Source: CAZTTG01 sp964615935
Lineage (GTDB): Bacteria; Planctomycetota; UBA1135; GCA-002686595
Length of the DNA stretch: 64,000 nucleotides
Assembly: GCA_964615935.1 (NCBI GenBank)
Contig: CAZTTG010000002.1
Span: 1-64,000, forward strand
Direction of reading: 5' to 3'
Shown here piece after piece: positions 8,499 through 17,435 of the stretch. The notes under the pieces are model-generated. The model was not told where the DNA came from. It was given only the letters and a program-made list of their open reading frames with translations, and did not search any database. Position 1 is the stretch's first letter; each line of letters begins with the position of its first letter. The translations under genes and the position numbers were made by a program.

Positions 8499-9977
8499 AT
8501 GGGACGCGACCAGAAACGCCGGCAGAAGCTCGAGAAGCGCCGCAAGGCCAAGCTCCGGGCCGAGACCCGGCGAGCGGGAGGAGCGGAGGGCGGGGGAGCC
8601 GGCCGCGCCGCGCAGGCCGAGGAGGCCCTGGAGCGGGCCGACGAGGCGCGCGAGGAGGGGCAGCTCGAGCTGGCGGAGAAGCTCTACCGCAAGGCGGTCA
8701 AGCTGGCGCCTCGCGACGCGGCGGCCTTCCAGCGTCTGGCGAGCCTGCTCCAGTCGACCGGACGCCACGAGGCGGCGGTGGCCTGCGCGCGGCGCGCGGT
8801 CGAGGCCGCCCCCGAGGACCAGGCGACGCACTTCACCCTGGCCGGCATGCACCGCCTCCTGGGTCAGCTCCAGGAGTCACGGGGCAGCTACCGCCGGGCG
8901 GTCGAGCTGCAGCCGGATCACGGCCGGGCCTGGCACGGGCTGTCCACCGTCAAGCGCTGGGACGATCCGGCCGACGCCGATCTGTCGGCCATGAAGGACG
9001 CCCTGCGCGGCCTCTCCCGCCGGCACCCCGACCTCGTGCCGCTCCACTTCGCGCTCGCCAAGGCCTACGAGGACCTGGGCCAGTACGACCTCTCCTTCAA
9101 GCACCTGAAGAAGGGCAACCACCTCAAGCGGCTCACCTTCGCCTACGACGTGGCGCAGGCGGCGGGCCTGTTCACCCGCACCGCCAACCAGCACGGGGCG
9201 GCCTTCCTCGAGCGGGGACCGGCGGCCGGCGCTCCCCAGGACCGGGTCATCCTGATCGTCGGCATGCCGCGCTCGGGGAGCTCGCTGGTGGAGCAGATCC
9301 TGGCCAGCCACTCCGAGGTCGTGGGCATCGGCGAGGTCGTCGACTTCGACGACTCCATCCGGGAGTGCTGCCCCGAGGGCAATCGGGACCTCTTTCCGGA
9401 GGCCACCGCCGAGCTCGACGACGCCACCCTGGCGGCCATCGGCGATCGCTACGTGCAGCGACTGCGCCACCGCGCGCCGGGCGCCCGGCGCCTGGTCGAC
9501 AAGTGCCTGGCCAACTACCAGTACCTGGGCCTGGTCCACCGCTGCCTGCCCAACGCCCGGATCATCCACTGCCAGCGCCATCCGGTGGACACCTGCCTGG
9601 GCTGCTACCGGATCCTGTTCACGGTGGGCGTGCCCTTCGCCTACGACCTGAGGGAGCTCGGCCAGCGCTACCAGATCTACGAGCAGCTCATGCAGCACTG
9701 GCGCGGGCTCATGCCCGACCGCTTCCTGGACTTCCGGTACGAGGAGCTGGTGCAGGATCCCGAGGGCCAGACCCGGCGCCTGCTGGAGCACTGCGGGCTC
9801 CCCTGGGAGGACGCCTGCCTGCGCTTCCACGAGACCCCCCGGGCGGTGGTCTCGGCCAGCGCGGTCCAGGTCCGCAGCCCGATCTTCAAGACCTCCCTGG
9901 CCAAGTGGCGCCGCTACGGATCGAACCTCAAGCCCCTCATCAAGGCGCTCGGTCCCTGCGCGCCGCAGGCCGACTGA
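8499..9977 (+). CDS. TPR-containing sulfotransferase
   Basis: 492 residues. ATG 8499 is preferred over a TTG at 8451 because it opens a Lys/Arg-rich N-terminus (G-R-D-Q-K-R-R-Q-K-L-E-K). Tetratricopeptide repeats cover roughly residues 35-200 (A-E-K-L-Y-R-K-A-V-K-L-A-P; G-S-Y-R-R-A-V-E-L-Q-P-D). The sulfotransferase domain begins at I-L-I-V-G-M-P-R-S-G-S-S-L-V-E-Q-I-L, the PAPS 5'-phosphosulfate loop, and continues with D-K-C-L-A-N-Y-Q-Y-L-G and the R-H-P-V-D-T-C 3'-phosphate region. Such proteins move sulfate from PAPS to a carbohydrate or protein acceptor; the acceptor is unknown. No PAPS-synthesis genes are nearby. It is read away from the BlaI-type operator region. Confidence 0.9.
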   Translation: MGRDQKRRQKLEKRRKAKLRAETRRAGGAEGGGAGRAAQAEEALERADEAREEGQLELAEKLYRKAVKLAPRDAAAFQRLASLLQSTGRHEAAVACARRAVEAAPEDQATHFTLAGMHRLLGQLQESRGSYRRAVELQPDHGRAWHGLSTVKRWDDPADADLSAMKDALRGLSRRHPDLVPLHFALAKAYEDLGQYDLSFKHLKKGNHLKRLTFAYDVAQAAGLFTRTANQHGAAFLERGPAAGAPQDRVILIVGMPRSGSSLVEQILASHSEVVGIGEVVDFDDSIRECCPEGNRDLFPEATAELDDATLAAIGDRYVQRLRHRAPGARRLVDKCLANYQYLGLVHRCLPNARIIHCQRHPVDTCLGCYRILFTVGVPFAYDLRELGQRYQIYEQLMQHWRGLMPDRFLDFRYEELVQDPEGQTRRLLEHCGLPWEDACLRFHETPRAVVSASAVQVRSPIFKTSLAKWRRYGSNLKPLIKALGPCAPQAD

Positions 9978-10015
9978 ACGCGCGGCGGGCCTCCTCGAAG
10001 AGACCGGGGACCGCC

Positions 10016-11701
10016 CTACCCCTGCGCGACCCTCAGCTTCTCCTCCACCTCGCGGGCCACGGCCTCGGCGGCCGCCCTCGCCTGGCGCAGGAGCCCGTCG
10101 GCCCGGCGGCGGGTCTCCTCGGTGAAGTCGGAGGGCTCCAGGCCCTGCAGGTTGATCAGCACGTTGTAGGCGGCGCCCTCGGCGCAGGCTCTCGCCGCGA
10201 GGGCGCTCACCCCGGCGTCGGAGAGCGAGCTCTGCAGCCCCTTGCCGGCCACGGCGGCGGCCATCCCCAGGGCCTCGACGCTGCGCTCCAGCACGCCCAG
10301 GGGGATGCGCGTGGCCTCCTCGGTGGCCTCGCGGATGGCCTCCCGGCGCGCGGCGGCCTCCTCCTCGGTCTTCTTCTTCATGCGCATGGCGGCCATGAGC
10401 AGGTTGAAGGCCTCGGTATCCCGATCCACGTCGAGCAGGAAGTCGTCCTTGAGCCGCTGCGCCCTCGTGGCCACGCCCTCGAGCTCCGCCTGCTGCTCCT
10501 CGTAGCCGTCCTTGGCGCGGGTCAGCGAGGCCACCATGGCGGCCAGGCCGGCGCTCAGGGCCCCGCACAGCGAGGCCACGCTGCCGCCACCGGGCGCGGG
10601 GGAGTCGCTGGAGAGCTCGTCGGTGAAGTCGCTGCAGCTCATCGCCACCAGCGAGGAGGCGTCGCCGGCGACCGCGTACTCGATGATCTTCTCCTGCGGC
10701 TTGAAGGGGGACACGTCGTCCAGGCCCAGGGAGTGGGTGGCGATGTGCACCAGCTCCTTCTCCGGGACCCCCGACCAGCGGCCCTGCTTCTCCAGGTAGT
10801 GCCGCCCGGCCTGCAGCATGGCCTCCAGGGGGACCAGACCGACGATCTCGCTGCCGGTCACGCGCATGCCGTAGCCGGCGGCCACCTCGCAGCAGGTGTC
10901 GAAGGCGAGGTGCATGGGAGTGACGTGGTAGTCGGTCAGGTTGATCGAGATCTGGGCCTGGCCGTACTCGTCGATGTACCAGCCGACCGCGCGGCAGTTC
11001 TTCAGGAGCCCGGGCTGGCGGACCTTCTTCCCCTGATCGTCCCGCACGATCTTGCCCCGCCCGTCCCGCAGGAGGCGTCCTCCCTCGCGGATGTCGAGGG
11101 CCACCTGGTGGGCCAGCTTCCCGTCGCGGGTGTTGAGGTCCACGTTGTAGGCGATCAGGAACTCGCGGGCGCCGATCACCACCGCCCCGGTGCGCGGGAG
11201 GAACTCCGCCGGACCGAAGTCGGGGGCGAACTCGGGCCGGCCGATCTTCGCGGGCCAGGCCTCGTACTCGCCCACCCGGATCTCGGCCAGGCTCCTGCGC
11301 TCCGGGCGCGCGGCGGCGTGCTCGTAGAGGTAGACCGGGATGCCCAGCTCCTCACCCACCCGCCGGCCGAGCCTGCGGGCCAGCTCGGCGCAGTCCTCCA
11401 TGCTGACCCCGGACACCGGCACGAAGGGGCACACGTCGGTCGCGCCCTGGCGAGGGTGGGCGCCGGTGTGCTTGCGCATGTCGATCAGCTCGGCGGCCTT
11501 CTTGATGAGGCGCAGCGCGCCCTCGACCACCGCGTCGGGCCCGCCGACGAAGGTGATCACGGTGCGGTTGGTGTCGGCCCCGGGGTCCACGTCCAGCAGC
11601 GTGACCCCCTCGACCTCCGCCGCCTGTCGCACGACCTCGTCGATGATCCGCTGGTCCCGGCCCTCGCTGATGTTCGGCACGCATTCGACGAGCTGGCGCA
11701 T
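10016..11701 (-). CDS. ftcD: Bifunctional glutamate formimidoyltransferase/formimidoyl-THF cyclodeaminase
   Basis: 561 residues, the size of the fused vertebrate-type enzyme. The N-terminal transferase begins R-Q-L-V-E-C-V-P-N-I-S-E-G-R-D and holds the conserved H-T-G-A-H-P-R-Q-G-A-T-D-V-C-P-F block. The C-terminal cyclodeaminase contains S-P-A-P-G-G-G-S-V-A-S-L and the helical bundle typical of FTCD_C. The enzyme moves the formimino group of formiminoglutamate, the product of histidine breakdown, to tetrahydrofolate and then deaminates it to 5,10-methenyl-THF. ATG 11701 is fixed by a near-perfect AAGGAGG and the family N-terminus. No other histidine-utilisation genes are present, so it probably acts as a stand-alone one-carbon feeder. 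Confidence 0.95.
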   Translation of the reverse strand: MRQLVECVPNISEGRDQRIIDEVVRQAAEVEGVTLLDVDPGADTNRTVITFVGGPDAVVEGALRLIKKAAELIDMRKHTGAHPRQGATDVCPFVPVSGVSMEDCAELARRLGRRVGEELGIPVYLYEHAAARPERRSLAEIRVGEYEAWPAKIGRPEFAPDFGPAEFLPRTGAVVIGAREFLIAYNVDLNTRDGKLAHQVALDIREGGRLLRDGRGKIVRDDQGKKVRQPGLLKNCRAVGWYIDEYGQAQISINLTDYHVTPMHLAFDTCCEVAAGYGMRVTGSEIVGLVPLEAMLQAGRHYLEKQGRWSGVPEKELVHIATHSLGLDDVSPFKPQEKIIEYAVAGDASSLVAMSCSDFTDELSSDSPAPGGGSVASLCGALSAGLAAMVASLTRAKDGYEEQQAELEGVATRAQRLKDDFLLDVDRDTEAFNLLMAAMRMKKKTEEEAAARREAIREATEEATRIPLGVLERSVEALGMAAAVAGKGLQSSLSDAGVSALAARACAEGAAYNVLINLQGLEPSDFTEETRRRADGLLRQARAAAEAVAREVEEKLRVAQG

Positions 11702-11771
11702 CCAAGCCTCCTTGGTCCTGGTCCCGCCCCCCTTCCGCGGCCACGGACGGGCGAGCGAGACGGTCATCGGG

Positions 11772-11800
11772 ATGCTAGCACAGCGGCCGCAGTGCCTCAA
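11772..11800 (-). promoter_or_regulatory. Predicted promoter of the FTCD gene
   Basis: On the minus strand TTGAGG (11795-11800) and TAGCAT (11772-11777) are 17 bp apart, and the -10 is of the extended type (TGC before TAGCAT). This predicts a leader of about 60 nt ending in the strong AAGGAGG of the FTCD gene. The same TGCTAGCAT extended -10 recurs on the minus strand at 25224-25232, before the WD40 gene. Confidence 0.55.
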
Positions 11801-11907
11801 CGAGGGCCGCCCCGCGCCGCGGGCGCTTGACCCCGCGCACCCGGGCGTCGAGGATGATCGGCCGGGGATCGACCCGAACTGACGGACTCGAGCGGGAAAG
11901 GACTGCG

Positions 11908-13209
11908 ATGAGCCAGGGCATTCGTCGACGCGAGCTGTTGAGGAGCACGGCCGCCCTGGGGGTCGGCTTCTGGCTGGGAACCGAGCGGAGCAGCGCTCGT
12001 CCCCTGCCCCCCAGCGAGAAGCTGAACGTCGCCTGCATCGGGGTCGGCGGCCGGGGCGGCGCCAACCTGCAGGGCGTGGCCGGCGAGAACGTCGTGGCCC
12101 TGTGCGACGTGGACGACGCCATGGCCGCCAAGGCCTTCGAGGCGCACCCCCAGGCGCGCCGCTTCCGCGACTTTCGGCGCATGCTGGACGCGATGGAGGG
12201 TGAGATCGACGCCGTGGTGGTCAGCACGCCCGACCACACCCACTTCCATCCGGCCATGATGGCGATGCGGCGGGGGCTGCACTGCTACTGCGAGAAGCCC
12301 ATGGCGCACTCGGCCTGGGAGGTCCGCCGGATGTGCGAGACCGCGGCCGAGACCGAGGTCGCCACCCAGCTCGGCGTGCAGCGCCACACCATCGCCAACG
12401 TGCACCGGGTGGTCGAGCTGATCCGCGGGGGCGCCATCGGCGAGGTCCGCGAGGTCCACTCCTGGATCGACAGCGCGCGCGGCATGCCCGAGCCGCCGAC
12501 CGGATTCCCCGAGCCCCCCGAAACCCTCGACTGGGACCTGTGGGTCGGCCCGGCCGCCATGCGCCCCTACAGCCCGGCCTACGCGCCCTACAAGTGGCGC
12601 TTCTGGTGGGACTTCGGGACCGGCGAGACCGGCAACTGGGGCTGTCACATCCTGGACATCCCCTTCTGGGCGCTGGGTCTCGGACACCCCACGCGGATCG
12701 ACGCCGAGGGACCGGAGGTCGACCCGCAACGGACCCCCACCTCGATGAGCACGCGCCTGCGCTTCGCGGCCGACGGAGACCGACCGGCGGTGAGCCTGCA
12801 CTGGTATCAGGCCCCGGGCGGCCCGCCGGTGCTGAAGCAGAAGGGGCTCGACGGCGCCGGCGCCAACAACCTCTTCATCGGCTCCGAGGGCATGCTCCTG
12901 TGCGGCTTCAACTCCCGCAAGCTCCTGCCGGAGGAGAAGTTCGAGGGCTATCGGGCCCCCACCGAGGGCACCATCCCCGACTCGCCGGGCTTCATCGCCG
13001 AGTGGCTGTCGGCCTGCAAGGGGGGACCGCCGGCGACCTGCGACTTCACCGGTCAGGCCGGGATCCTGGCCGAGGCGGTCATCCTGGCCAACACCGCCTA
13101 CCAGGCCGGCGACGGCTTCGACTGGGACGCTGCGAGCCTGACCGCCTCCGGCAACCCGGCGGCGCAGCGGCTCATCCGCGCGCCCTACCGCGAGGGGTGG
13201 GATATCTGA
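11908..13209 (+). CDS. Gfo/Idh/MocA-family oxidoreductase, Tat-exported
   Basis: 433 residues. The N-terminus I-R-R-R-E-L-L-R-S-T-A-A-L-G-V-G-F is a twin-arginine signal, followed by the Rossmann strand L-N-V-A-C-I-G-V-G-G-R-G-G for NAD(P). The family motif E-K-P with the catalytic Lys is present near residue 129 (Y-C-E-K-P-M-A-H-S), as are a D-H-T-H segment just before it and the C-terminal alpha/beta sheet domain with W-Y-Q-A-P-G-G-P. Such exported members are thought to oxidise or rearrange sugars or cyclitols outside the cytoplasm, carrying their cofactor through Tat. ATG 11908 follows AAAGGA at good spacing. It is divergent from the FTCD gene. Confidence 0.92.
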   Translation: MSQGIRRRELLRSTAALGVGFWLGTERSSARPLPPSEKLNVACIGVGGRGGANLQGVAGENVVALCDVDDAMAAKAFEAHPQARRFRDFRRMLDAMEGEIDAVVVSTPDHTHFHPAMMAMRRGLHCYCEKPMAHSAWEVRRMCETAAETEVATQLGVQRHTIANVHRVVELIRGGAIGEVREVHSWIDSARGMPEPPTGFPEPPETLDWDLWVGPAAMRPYSPAYAPYKWRFWWDFGTGETGNWGCHILDIPFWALGLGHPTRIDAEGPEVDPQRTPTSMSTRLRFAADGDRPAVSLHWYQAPGGPPVLKQKGLDGAGANNLFIGSEGMLLCGFNSRKLLPEEKFEGYRAPTEGTIPDSPGFIAEWLSACKGGPPATCDFTGQAGILAEAVILANTAYQAGDGFDWDAASLTASGNPAAQRLIRAPYREGWDI

Positions 13210-13284
13210 GGGGGTGCCCGGCTCGCGACCCACGGATGCCGCCGCTTCGGGTATCCTGGCCGGATGCACCGAAAGAGGTCCAAC

Positions 13285-15018
13285 ATGTCCGACGCATCGA
13301 GAGCTCTCGCACCCGCCCTCCTCCTCGGCTCGATCGGCCTGTTCGGAGGGTCGGCCCAGGCGGGCGACAAAATCCCCTATCCCCCGAATCCGAGCTGGAT
13401 CTCGACCGACTACGACTACGCCACCGGCTGCGGCTTCGGTGACCTGGATCAGGACGGCTGGCCCGACCTGGTGGTGGCCGACGGCAACGACATGAGCCGC
13501 GGGCGAGTGAACGTCTACTACAACCAGGGCGGCGGCGTCTTCCCCAGCGTCCCGGACTGGACCTCCGGCGACGTCGACTACCACGGCCACCTCTCCATCG
13601 GCGACGTGAACGGCGACGGATGGCTGGACGTGGCCGTCTCGGTCTTCCTGGGGCCCGCGGGCTTCTCCCAGCCGGGCGAGGCCAAGCTCTACCTGAACGA
13701 CGGCGCCGGCACCCTGTCGAGCCTGCCGGCCTGGACCTCGCAGGACTCCTTCTACAGCTTCTCCCTGGCCCTGGGCGACGCCGACGCCGACGGCGACCTC
13801 GACCTGGCGGTGGCCACGGGAGAGCCCTACTCCCACTCCCCCGACCACAACCGCATCTACTTCAACAACGGCGGGGTCCTGGATACGCAGCCCGGGTGGC
13901 TCTCGAACGAGCAGGACCACAGCCTGGACGTGGCCTGGGGCGACATGGACGCGGACGGGGACCTGGACCTGGTCAGCTGCAACTCCAAGAGCCCCCTGCG
14001 GATCCACTACAGCAGCGGGGGGAGCCTCCAGACCCAGGCCGGCTGGACGGCCGCCTCGCCGGCGACCCCCAACGGGAACTCGATCTCGCTGGGCGATGTG
14101 AACCGCGACGGCTACTGGGACATCCTCTTCTCGGACAACAGCCAGCTCAACGGGACGGGTCGGTTCATGATCTACCTGGGGGACGGGCAGGGCGGCATGG
14201 GCACGATCCCGTGGTGGAAGTCCAACAAGGCCAACTACGTCTCGGCCGCGGTCCTGGTGGACCTGCAGGGAGACGGCTGGCTGGACGTCCTCGGCGGGGT
14301 CTGGTGGGGCACGGTCCGCTGCCATCCGAGCGATCAGGGCACGCTCCCCACCGCGCCGGTGGTCCTCTCCAGCACCAGCAGCGTGATCGAGGCCCTGCCC
14401 GTCACCGACACCGACCGGGCCGGTCTGATGGGGGTCGTCGGAGAGACCCACGCGGGGGACGGCGCCCGACGGGTCTTCACCGTCGGCGAGCGGCCGGTCT
14501 TCTCGGTCGAGGCCGTGGTGGTCGACGGCGCGCCCCTCTCCGCCTCCCAGTACTGCCATGAGCCGGAGACGGGCTGGTTCAGCCTGGCCGTGGCCCCTCA
14601 GAACCAGGTGGCCTTCGACTACACCACGACCACCTCGACCGACTTCGCGGTCAGCAACTGGGACCCCGACAAGGGCAACTACCTCTTCCAGCGCTGGGAG
14701 CTCATGGCGCGCCTCGCCGCGCCGGCCGATCCCAACATCCACCAGGGCAGCTCCCTGCCGGTGGGCTTCGAGCTCTTCAACTACACCAGCTCGCCGCGCC
14801 GGGTGCTCATGCAGGAGCTGGTCGACACACCCTGGAGCGGCCCCCGCATGATCTTCCAGCGGAGCATGGTCCTGCCGCCCGGCGCCGTGGGGGCCGGCAC
14901 GCAGTCCTACCGGATCCCCGCCACCCTGCCGCTGGGCGCCTACGAGTTCATCCTGCGGCTGAGGGAGGGCGGGATCCAGGTCGACGAGGACAGCTTCCCG
15001 TTCCAGATCATCCCCTGA
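13285..15018 (+). CDS. Secreted FG-GAP/VCBS repeat protein
   Basis: 577 residues with a signal peptide (A-P-A-L-L-L-G-S-I-G-L-F-G-G-S-A-Q-A). Six FG-GAP/VCBS-type repeats carry calcium-loop cores such as G-D-L-D-Q-D-G-W-P-D-L, G-D-V-N-G-D-G-W-L-D-V, G-D-A-D-A-D-G-D-L-D-L, G-D-M-D-A-D-G-D-L-D-L, G-D-V-N-R-D-G-Y-W-D-I and V-D-L-Q-G-D-G-W-L-D-V, enough for a calcium-stabilised beta-propeller over about residues 45-370. The remaining ~200 residues are a beta-rich domain without catalytic motifs. It is probably a surface or secreted binding protein. ATG 13285 follows AGAGG at proper spacing; an ATG at 13264 in frame is the alternative. No enzyme activity is implied. Confidence 0.87.
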   Translation: MSDASRALAPALLLGSIGLFGGSAQAGDKIPYPPNPSWISTDYDYATGCGFGDLDQDGWPDLVVADGNDMSRGRVNVYYNQGGGVFPSVPDWTSGDVDYHGHLSIGDVNGDGWLDVAVSVFLGPAGFSQPGEAKLYLNDGAGTLSSLPAWTSQDSFYSFSLALGDADADGDLDLAVATGEPYSHSPDHNRIYFNNGGVLDTQPGWLSNEQDHSLDVAWGDMDADGDLDLVSCNSKSPLRIHYSSGGSLQTQAGWTAASPATPNGNSISLGDVNRDGYWDILFSDNSQLNGTGRFMIYLGDGQGGMGTIPWWKSNKANYVSAAVLVDLQGDGWLDVLGGVWWGTVRCHPSDQGTLPTAPVVLSSTSSVIEALPVTDTDRAGLMGVVGETHAGDGARRVFTVGERPVFSVEAVVVDGAPLSASQYCHEPETGWFSLAVAPQNQVAFDYTTTTSTDFAVSNWDPDKGNYLFQRWELMARLAAPADPNIHQGSSLPVGFELFNYTSSPRRVLMQELVDTPWSGPRMIFQRSMVLPPGAVGAGTQSYRIPATLPLGAYEFILRLREGGIQVDEDSFPFQIIP

Positions 15019-15067
15019 GGGACCGGGGCTCGGGCGCGCCGCCCGCTTCGAGTACCATGACGGGGTC

Positions 15068-16747
15068 GTGCGAGAAGACGATCCCGTACGGGCCCTGCAC
15101 TCCCTGAGCCGCTCCTTCGGTCGCCCGAGCGCCCGGCGGAAGCTCGAGCTCCTGGCCGAGATCGCCGAGCTGCCGCGCCTGGCCCCCCGCCGCCTGCTGC
15201 TCCTGCACTCCACCCTGGACTTCATGCGGGCCTACCCCGACGACGTCCGGGTCCTCGCGGAGGTTCGCCGCCACGTCGCCGGCCTGCGCGCGAGGGTCGA
15301 GGCGGTCCCGGAGGGGGCGGACTCGCCGGTGCTCTTCAACCAGGGCTTCCCCGGGGCGGTCAACTCCTACCCCTACTCCTTCGAGATCGCCCGCGACCTC
15401 GCCCGACGCCTGCCCGATTGCGCGGAGGTCGACTGGGACGAGCTGGAGGACGAGACGCCGCTCGCCAGCACCCTGGAGCTCTTCCTGGCCGACGCCGAGA
15501 ACGAGTCCATGGAGAGCATGCAGGTCGGCTGGCGGGAGTGGCTGGCCGACTCCCACACCGAAGACCGCCCCACCGACCTGGCCTGCCTCCTGGGCTTCTT
15601 CGAGCGCTCGCGCTTCACGGCCCTGGAGAAGGCCTGCCTCTTCGAGACCTGCGGCCTCCCCATCCGCTACGAGCTGGGCCGGCCGGGCACCGGCAAGGCC
15701 GAGGTCGAGTCGAGGCCCACGCGGATCTGCTTCCAGACCTCCGAGCTGCGGCGCGAGCGCTTCCCCCTGCGGCCCCGGATACGCGAGCCGATCGGCCCCC
15801 TGCCCCTGCTCTCCCCCGCGCGGGGGCGGGAGCGGATCGAGCTCGCGCGCGCGGCCCTGTGCAGCCGCAACCTGGAGATCCACCCGCTCATCTACGCCAA
15901 CCCCGCCGACGTCCGGCACTTCGAGTCCGCGCGCGGCATCGACGTGGTCCTGATCGGCGTCCCCCCCGAGCACCGCAGCGCCCTCTCGGCCAACACATTC
16001 TTCCTGGTCCTGAAGAACGGCGTCCCCATCGCCTACGGGCCGGCCAGCCCCTTCCTGGGCTGCTGCGAGATGGGCATCAACCTCTTCCCCGAGTTCCGCG
16101 GGGGTGAGATCCGCCTGGTCTACTCGCAGGTCATGCGCCTCCTGCACCACCTGCTGGGGGTGGACTACTTCTACCTCACCTCCTACGGCATGGGGGTGGA
16201 CAACGAGGAGGCCATCCAGAGCGGCGCCTTCTGGTTCTATCGCAAGATGGGCTTTCTGGCCTCCAACCCCGAGGTCGAGGCGCTGGCGCGCGAGGAGGAG
16301 GCGCGCATGCGCGCCGAGCCCGGCTACCGCTGCAGCACGCGGACCCTGCGCCGGCTCTCCCCCACCGAGGCCTACCTGGACCTCACGGGCGGCCGCCGCC
16401 GGCAGCTCTCCTTCGCGCGCCTGGGCGCGGCCCTGGGCCGCTTCATCGGCCGGCGCTTCGGGGGCAACCGGCGGCTGGCCGAGGAGCGCTGCGAGCGGGC
16501 GGTCGTCCGCGCCCTGCGCATCGGCTCCCGCGCGGGCTGGTCGGCCGACGAGAAGAGGGCGCTGCGGCGGCTGGCCCCGGTGCTGGCCATGATCGAGGAC
16601 CTCTCCGGCTGGAGCGCGCGCGAGCGGGCCGGGATGGTGCGGATCCTGCGGGCCAAGGCGGCCCGCTCGGAGGCGCCCGCCTCGAGGCTCATGAGCCGAC
16701 ACCAGCGCCTGGGCGAGGCGCTGTCCAGGGCGATCGAATCGCTCTGA
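15068..16747 (+). CDS. Unrecognised 559-residue cytoplasmic protein, possible acyltransferase fold
   Basis: I do not recognise a named family. There is no signal peptide or membrane segment. An Arg/Leu-rich helical N-terminus (1-90) is followed by a region rich in acidic residues (130-210). A central block reads V-L-I-G-V-P-P-E-H, then V-L-K-N-G-V-P-I-A-Y-G and later F-W-F-Y-R-K-M-G-F-L, which is reminiscent of GNAT acetyltransferases, where an F-Y-x-K-x-G-F strand-helix end is common. The C-terminal 150 residues are very rich in Arg and helical. The start is a GTG at 15068, and a -10-like TACCAT lies at 15053-15058, close enough for a leaderless message. It converges on the CBS gene. Confidence 0.8.
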   Translation: MREDDPVRALHSLSRSFGRPSARRKLELLAEIAELPRLAPRRLLLLHSTLDFMRAYPDDVRVLAEVRRHVAGLRARVEAVPEGADSPVLFNQGFPGAVNSYPYSFEIARDLARRLPDCAEVDWDELEDETPLASTLELFLADAENESMESMQVGWREWLADSHTEDRPTDLACLLGFFERSRFTALEKACLFETCGLPIRYELGRPGTGKAEVESRPTRICFQTSELRRERFPLRPRIREPIGPLPLLSPARGRERIELARAALCSRNLEIHPLIYANPADVRHFESARGIDVVLIGVPPEHRSALSANTFFLVLKNGVPIAYGPASPFLGCCEMGINLFPEFRGGEIRLVYSQVMRLLHHLLGVDYFYLTSYGMGVDNEEAIQSGAFWFYRKMGFLASNPEVEALAREEEARMRAEPGYRCSTRTLRRLSPTEAYLDLTGGRRRQLSFARLGAALGRFIGRRFGGNRRLAEERCERAVVRALRIGSRAGWSADEKRALRRLAPVLAMIEDLSGWSARERAGMVRILRAKAARSEAPASRLMSRHQRLGEALSRAIESL

Positions 16748-16767
16748 GCGGGACGCGGCGCTCTCAG
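16744..16767. terminator. Possible bidirectional hairpin between convergent genes
   Basis: CTGAG (16744-16748) and CTCAG (16763-16767) can pair across a GC-rich 14-base loop, with one more pair inside a mismatch. The arms contain the stop codons of the two convergent genes. There is no T-tract and the stem is short, so support is weak. Confidence 0.3.
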
Positions 16768-17195
16768 GTCCCGCGGATGTAGTTCTCGAGCTGCTCGATC
16801 AGGAACTGCTTGGTCGAGATGACCGCCTTGACCACGTCCCCGATGCTGACCAGACCCGCCAGCCCCCCGTCCTCCAGGACCGGGACGTGGCGGATGTGCT
16901 TGTCCGTCATGAGGGCCATGCACTCCTCGATGGTGCAGCTCGGGGTGACGTAGAGCACGTCGGCGACCATGGCGTCCTTGACCTTCGTGCTGTGGGAGCT
17001 GCGGTCCAGCACGATGATCTTCCGGGCGTAGTCCCGCTCGGAGAAGATCCCGGCGACCTTTCCGCCGTCGAGGACCACCAGGGCCCCGACGTCCTTCTCC
17101 GCCAGCAGCCTCAGGGCCTCCAGGACGGTGGCCTCCGGCCCGATGGTCCACACGTCTTGGCCCTTGGCGTTCAGGATCTCCCGTATCGTCTGCAT
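16764..17195 (-). CDS. CBS-domain pair protein
   Basis: 143 residues made of two CBS domains and little else. The first includes T-V-L-E-A-L-R-L-L-A-E-K-D-V-G-A-L-V-V-L and G-I-F-S-E-R-D-Y-A-R-K-I. The second includes T-I-E-E-C-M-A-L-M-T-D-K-H-I-R-H-V-P-V and G-L-V-S-I-G-D-V-V-K. The S-E-R-D-Y motif matches stand-alone CBS proteins related to those annotated as inosine-monophosphate-dehydrogenase-like regulators, which bind AMP/ATP or other adenosyl ligands as dimers. No catalytic domain is attached, so it is a regulatory or energy-sensing module with unknown partner. ATG 17195 is chosen because it starts the domain directly; the frame upstream is Arg/Pro-rich. Confidence 0.9.
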   Translation of the reverse strand: MQTIREILNAKGQDVWTIGPEATVLEALRLLAEKDVGALVVLDGGKVAGIFSERDYARKIIVLDRSSHSTKVKDAMVADVLYVTPSCTIEECMALMTDKHIRHVPVLEDGGLAGLVSIGDVVKAVISTKQFLIEQLENYIRGT

Positions 17196-17435
17196 GCTCG
17201 ACCTCGGCTTGATTGGAGCCGGTGACCATACCAGAAGGGGGCGGCCTCCACGAGGGCCTGCCGCCCGCCCGGGGGGGCGCTCGGCGGGCGCGCCCGCTGC
17301 CGCCGTCGGCCCCGCGGAAGCCCCTCCCCGGCCCCGCCGTCGCCGAGGCAAGTCCAGGGGGGCCAGGCACTTCGGGCGCCTCGTGGATCGGCCCGGCCGC
17401 ACCTGCTACGGTCCCCCCGCCGGGAGGAGCGCCCG

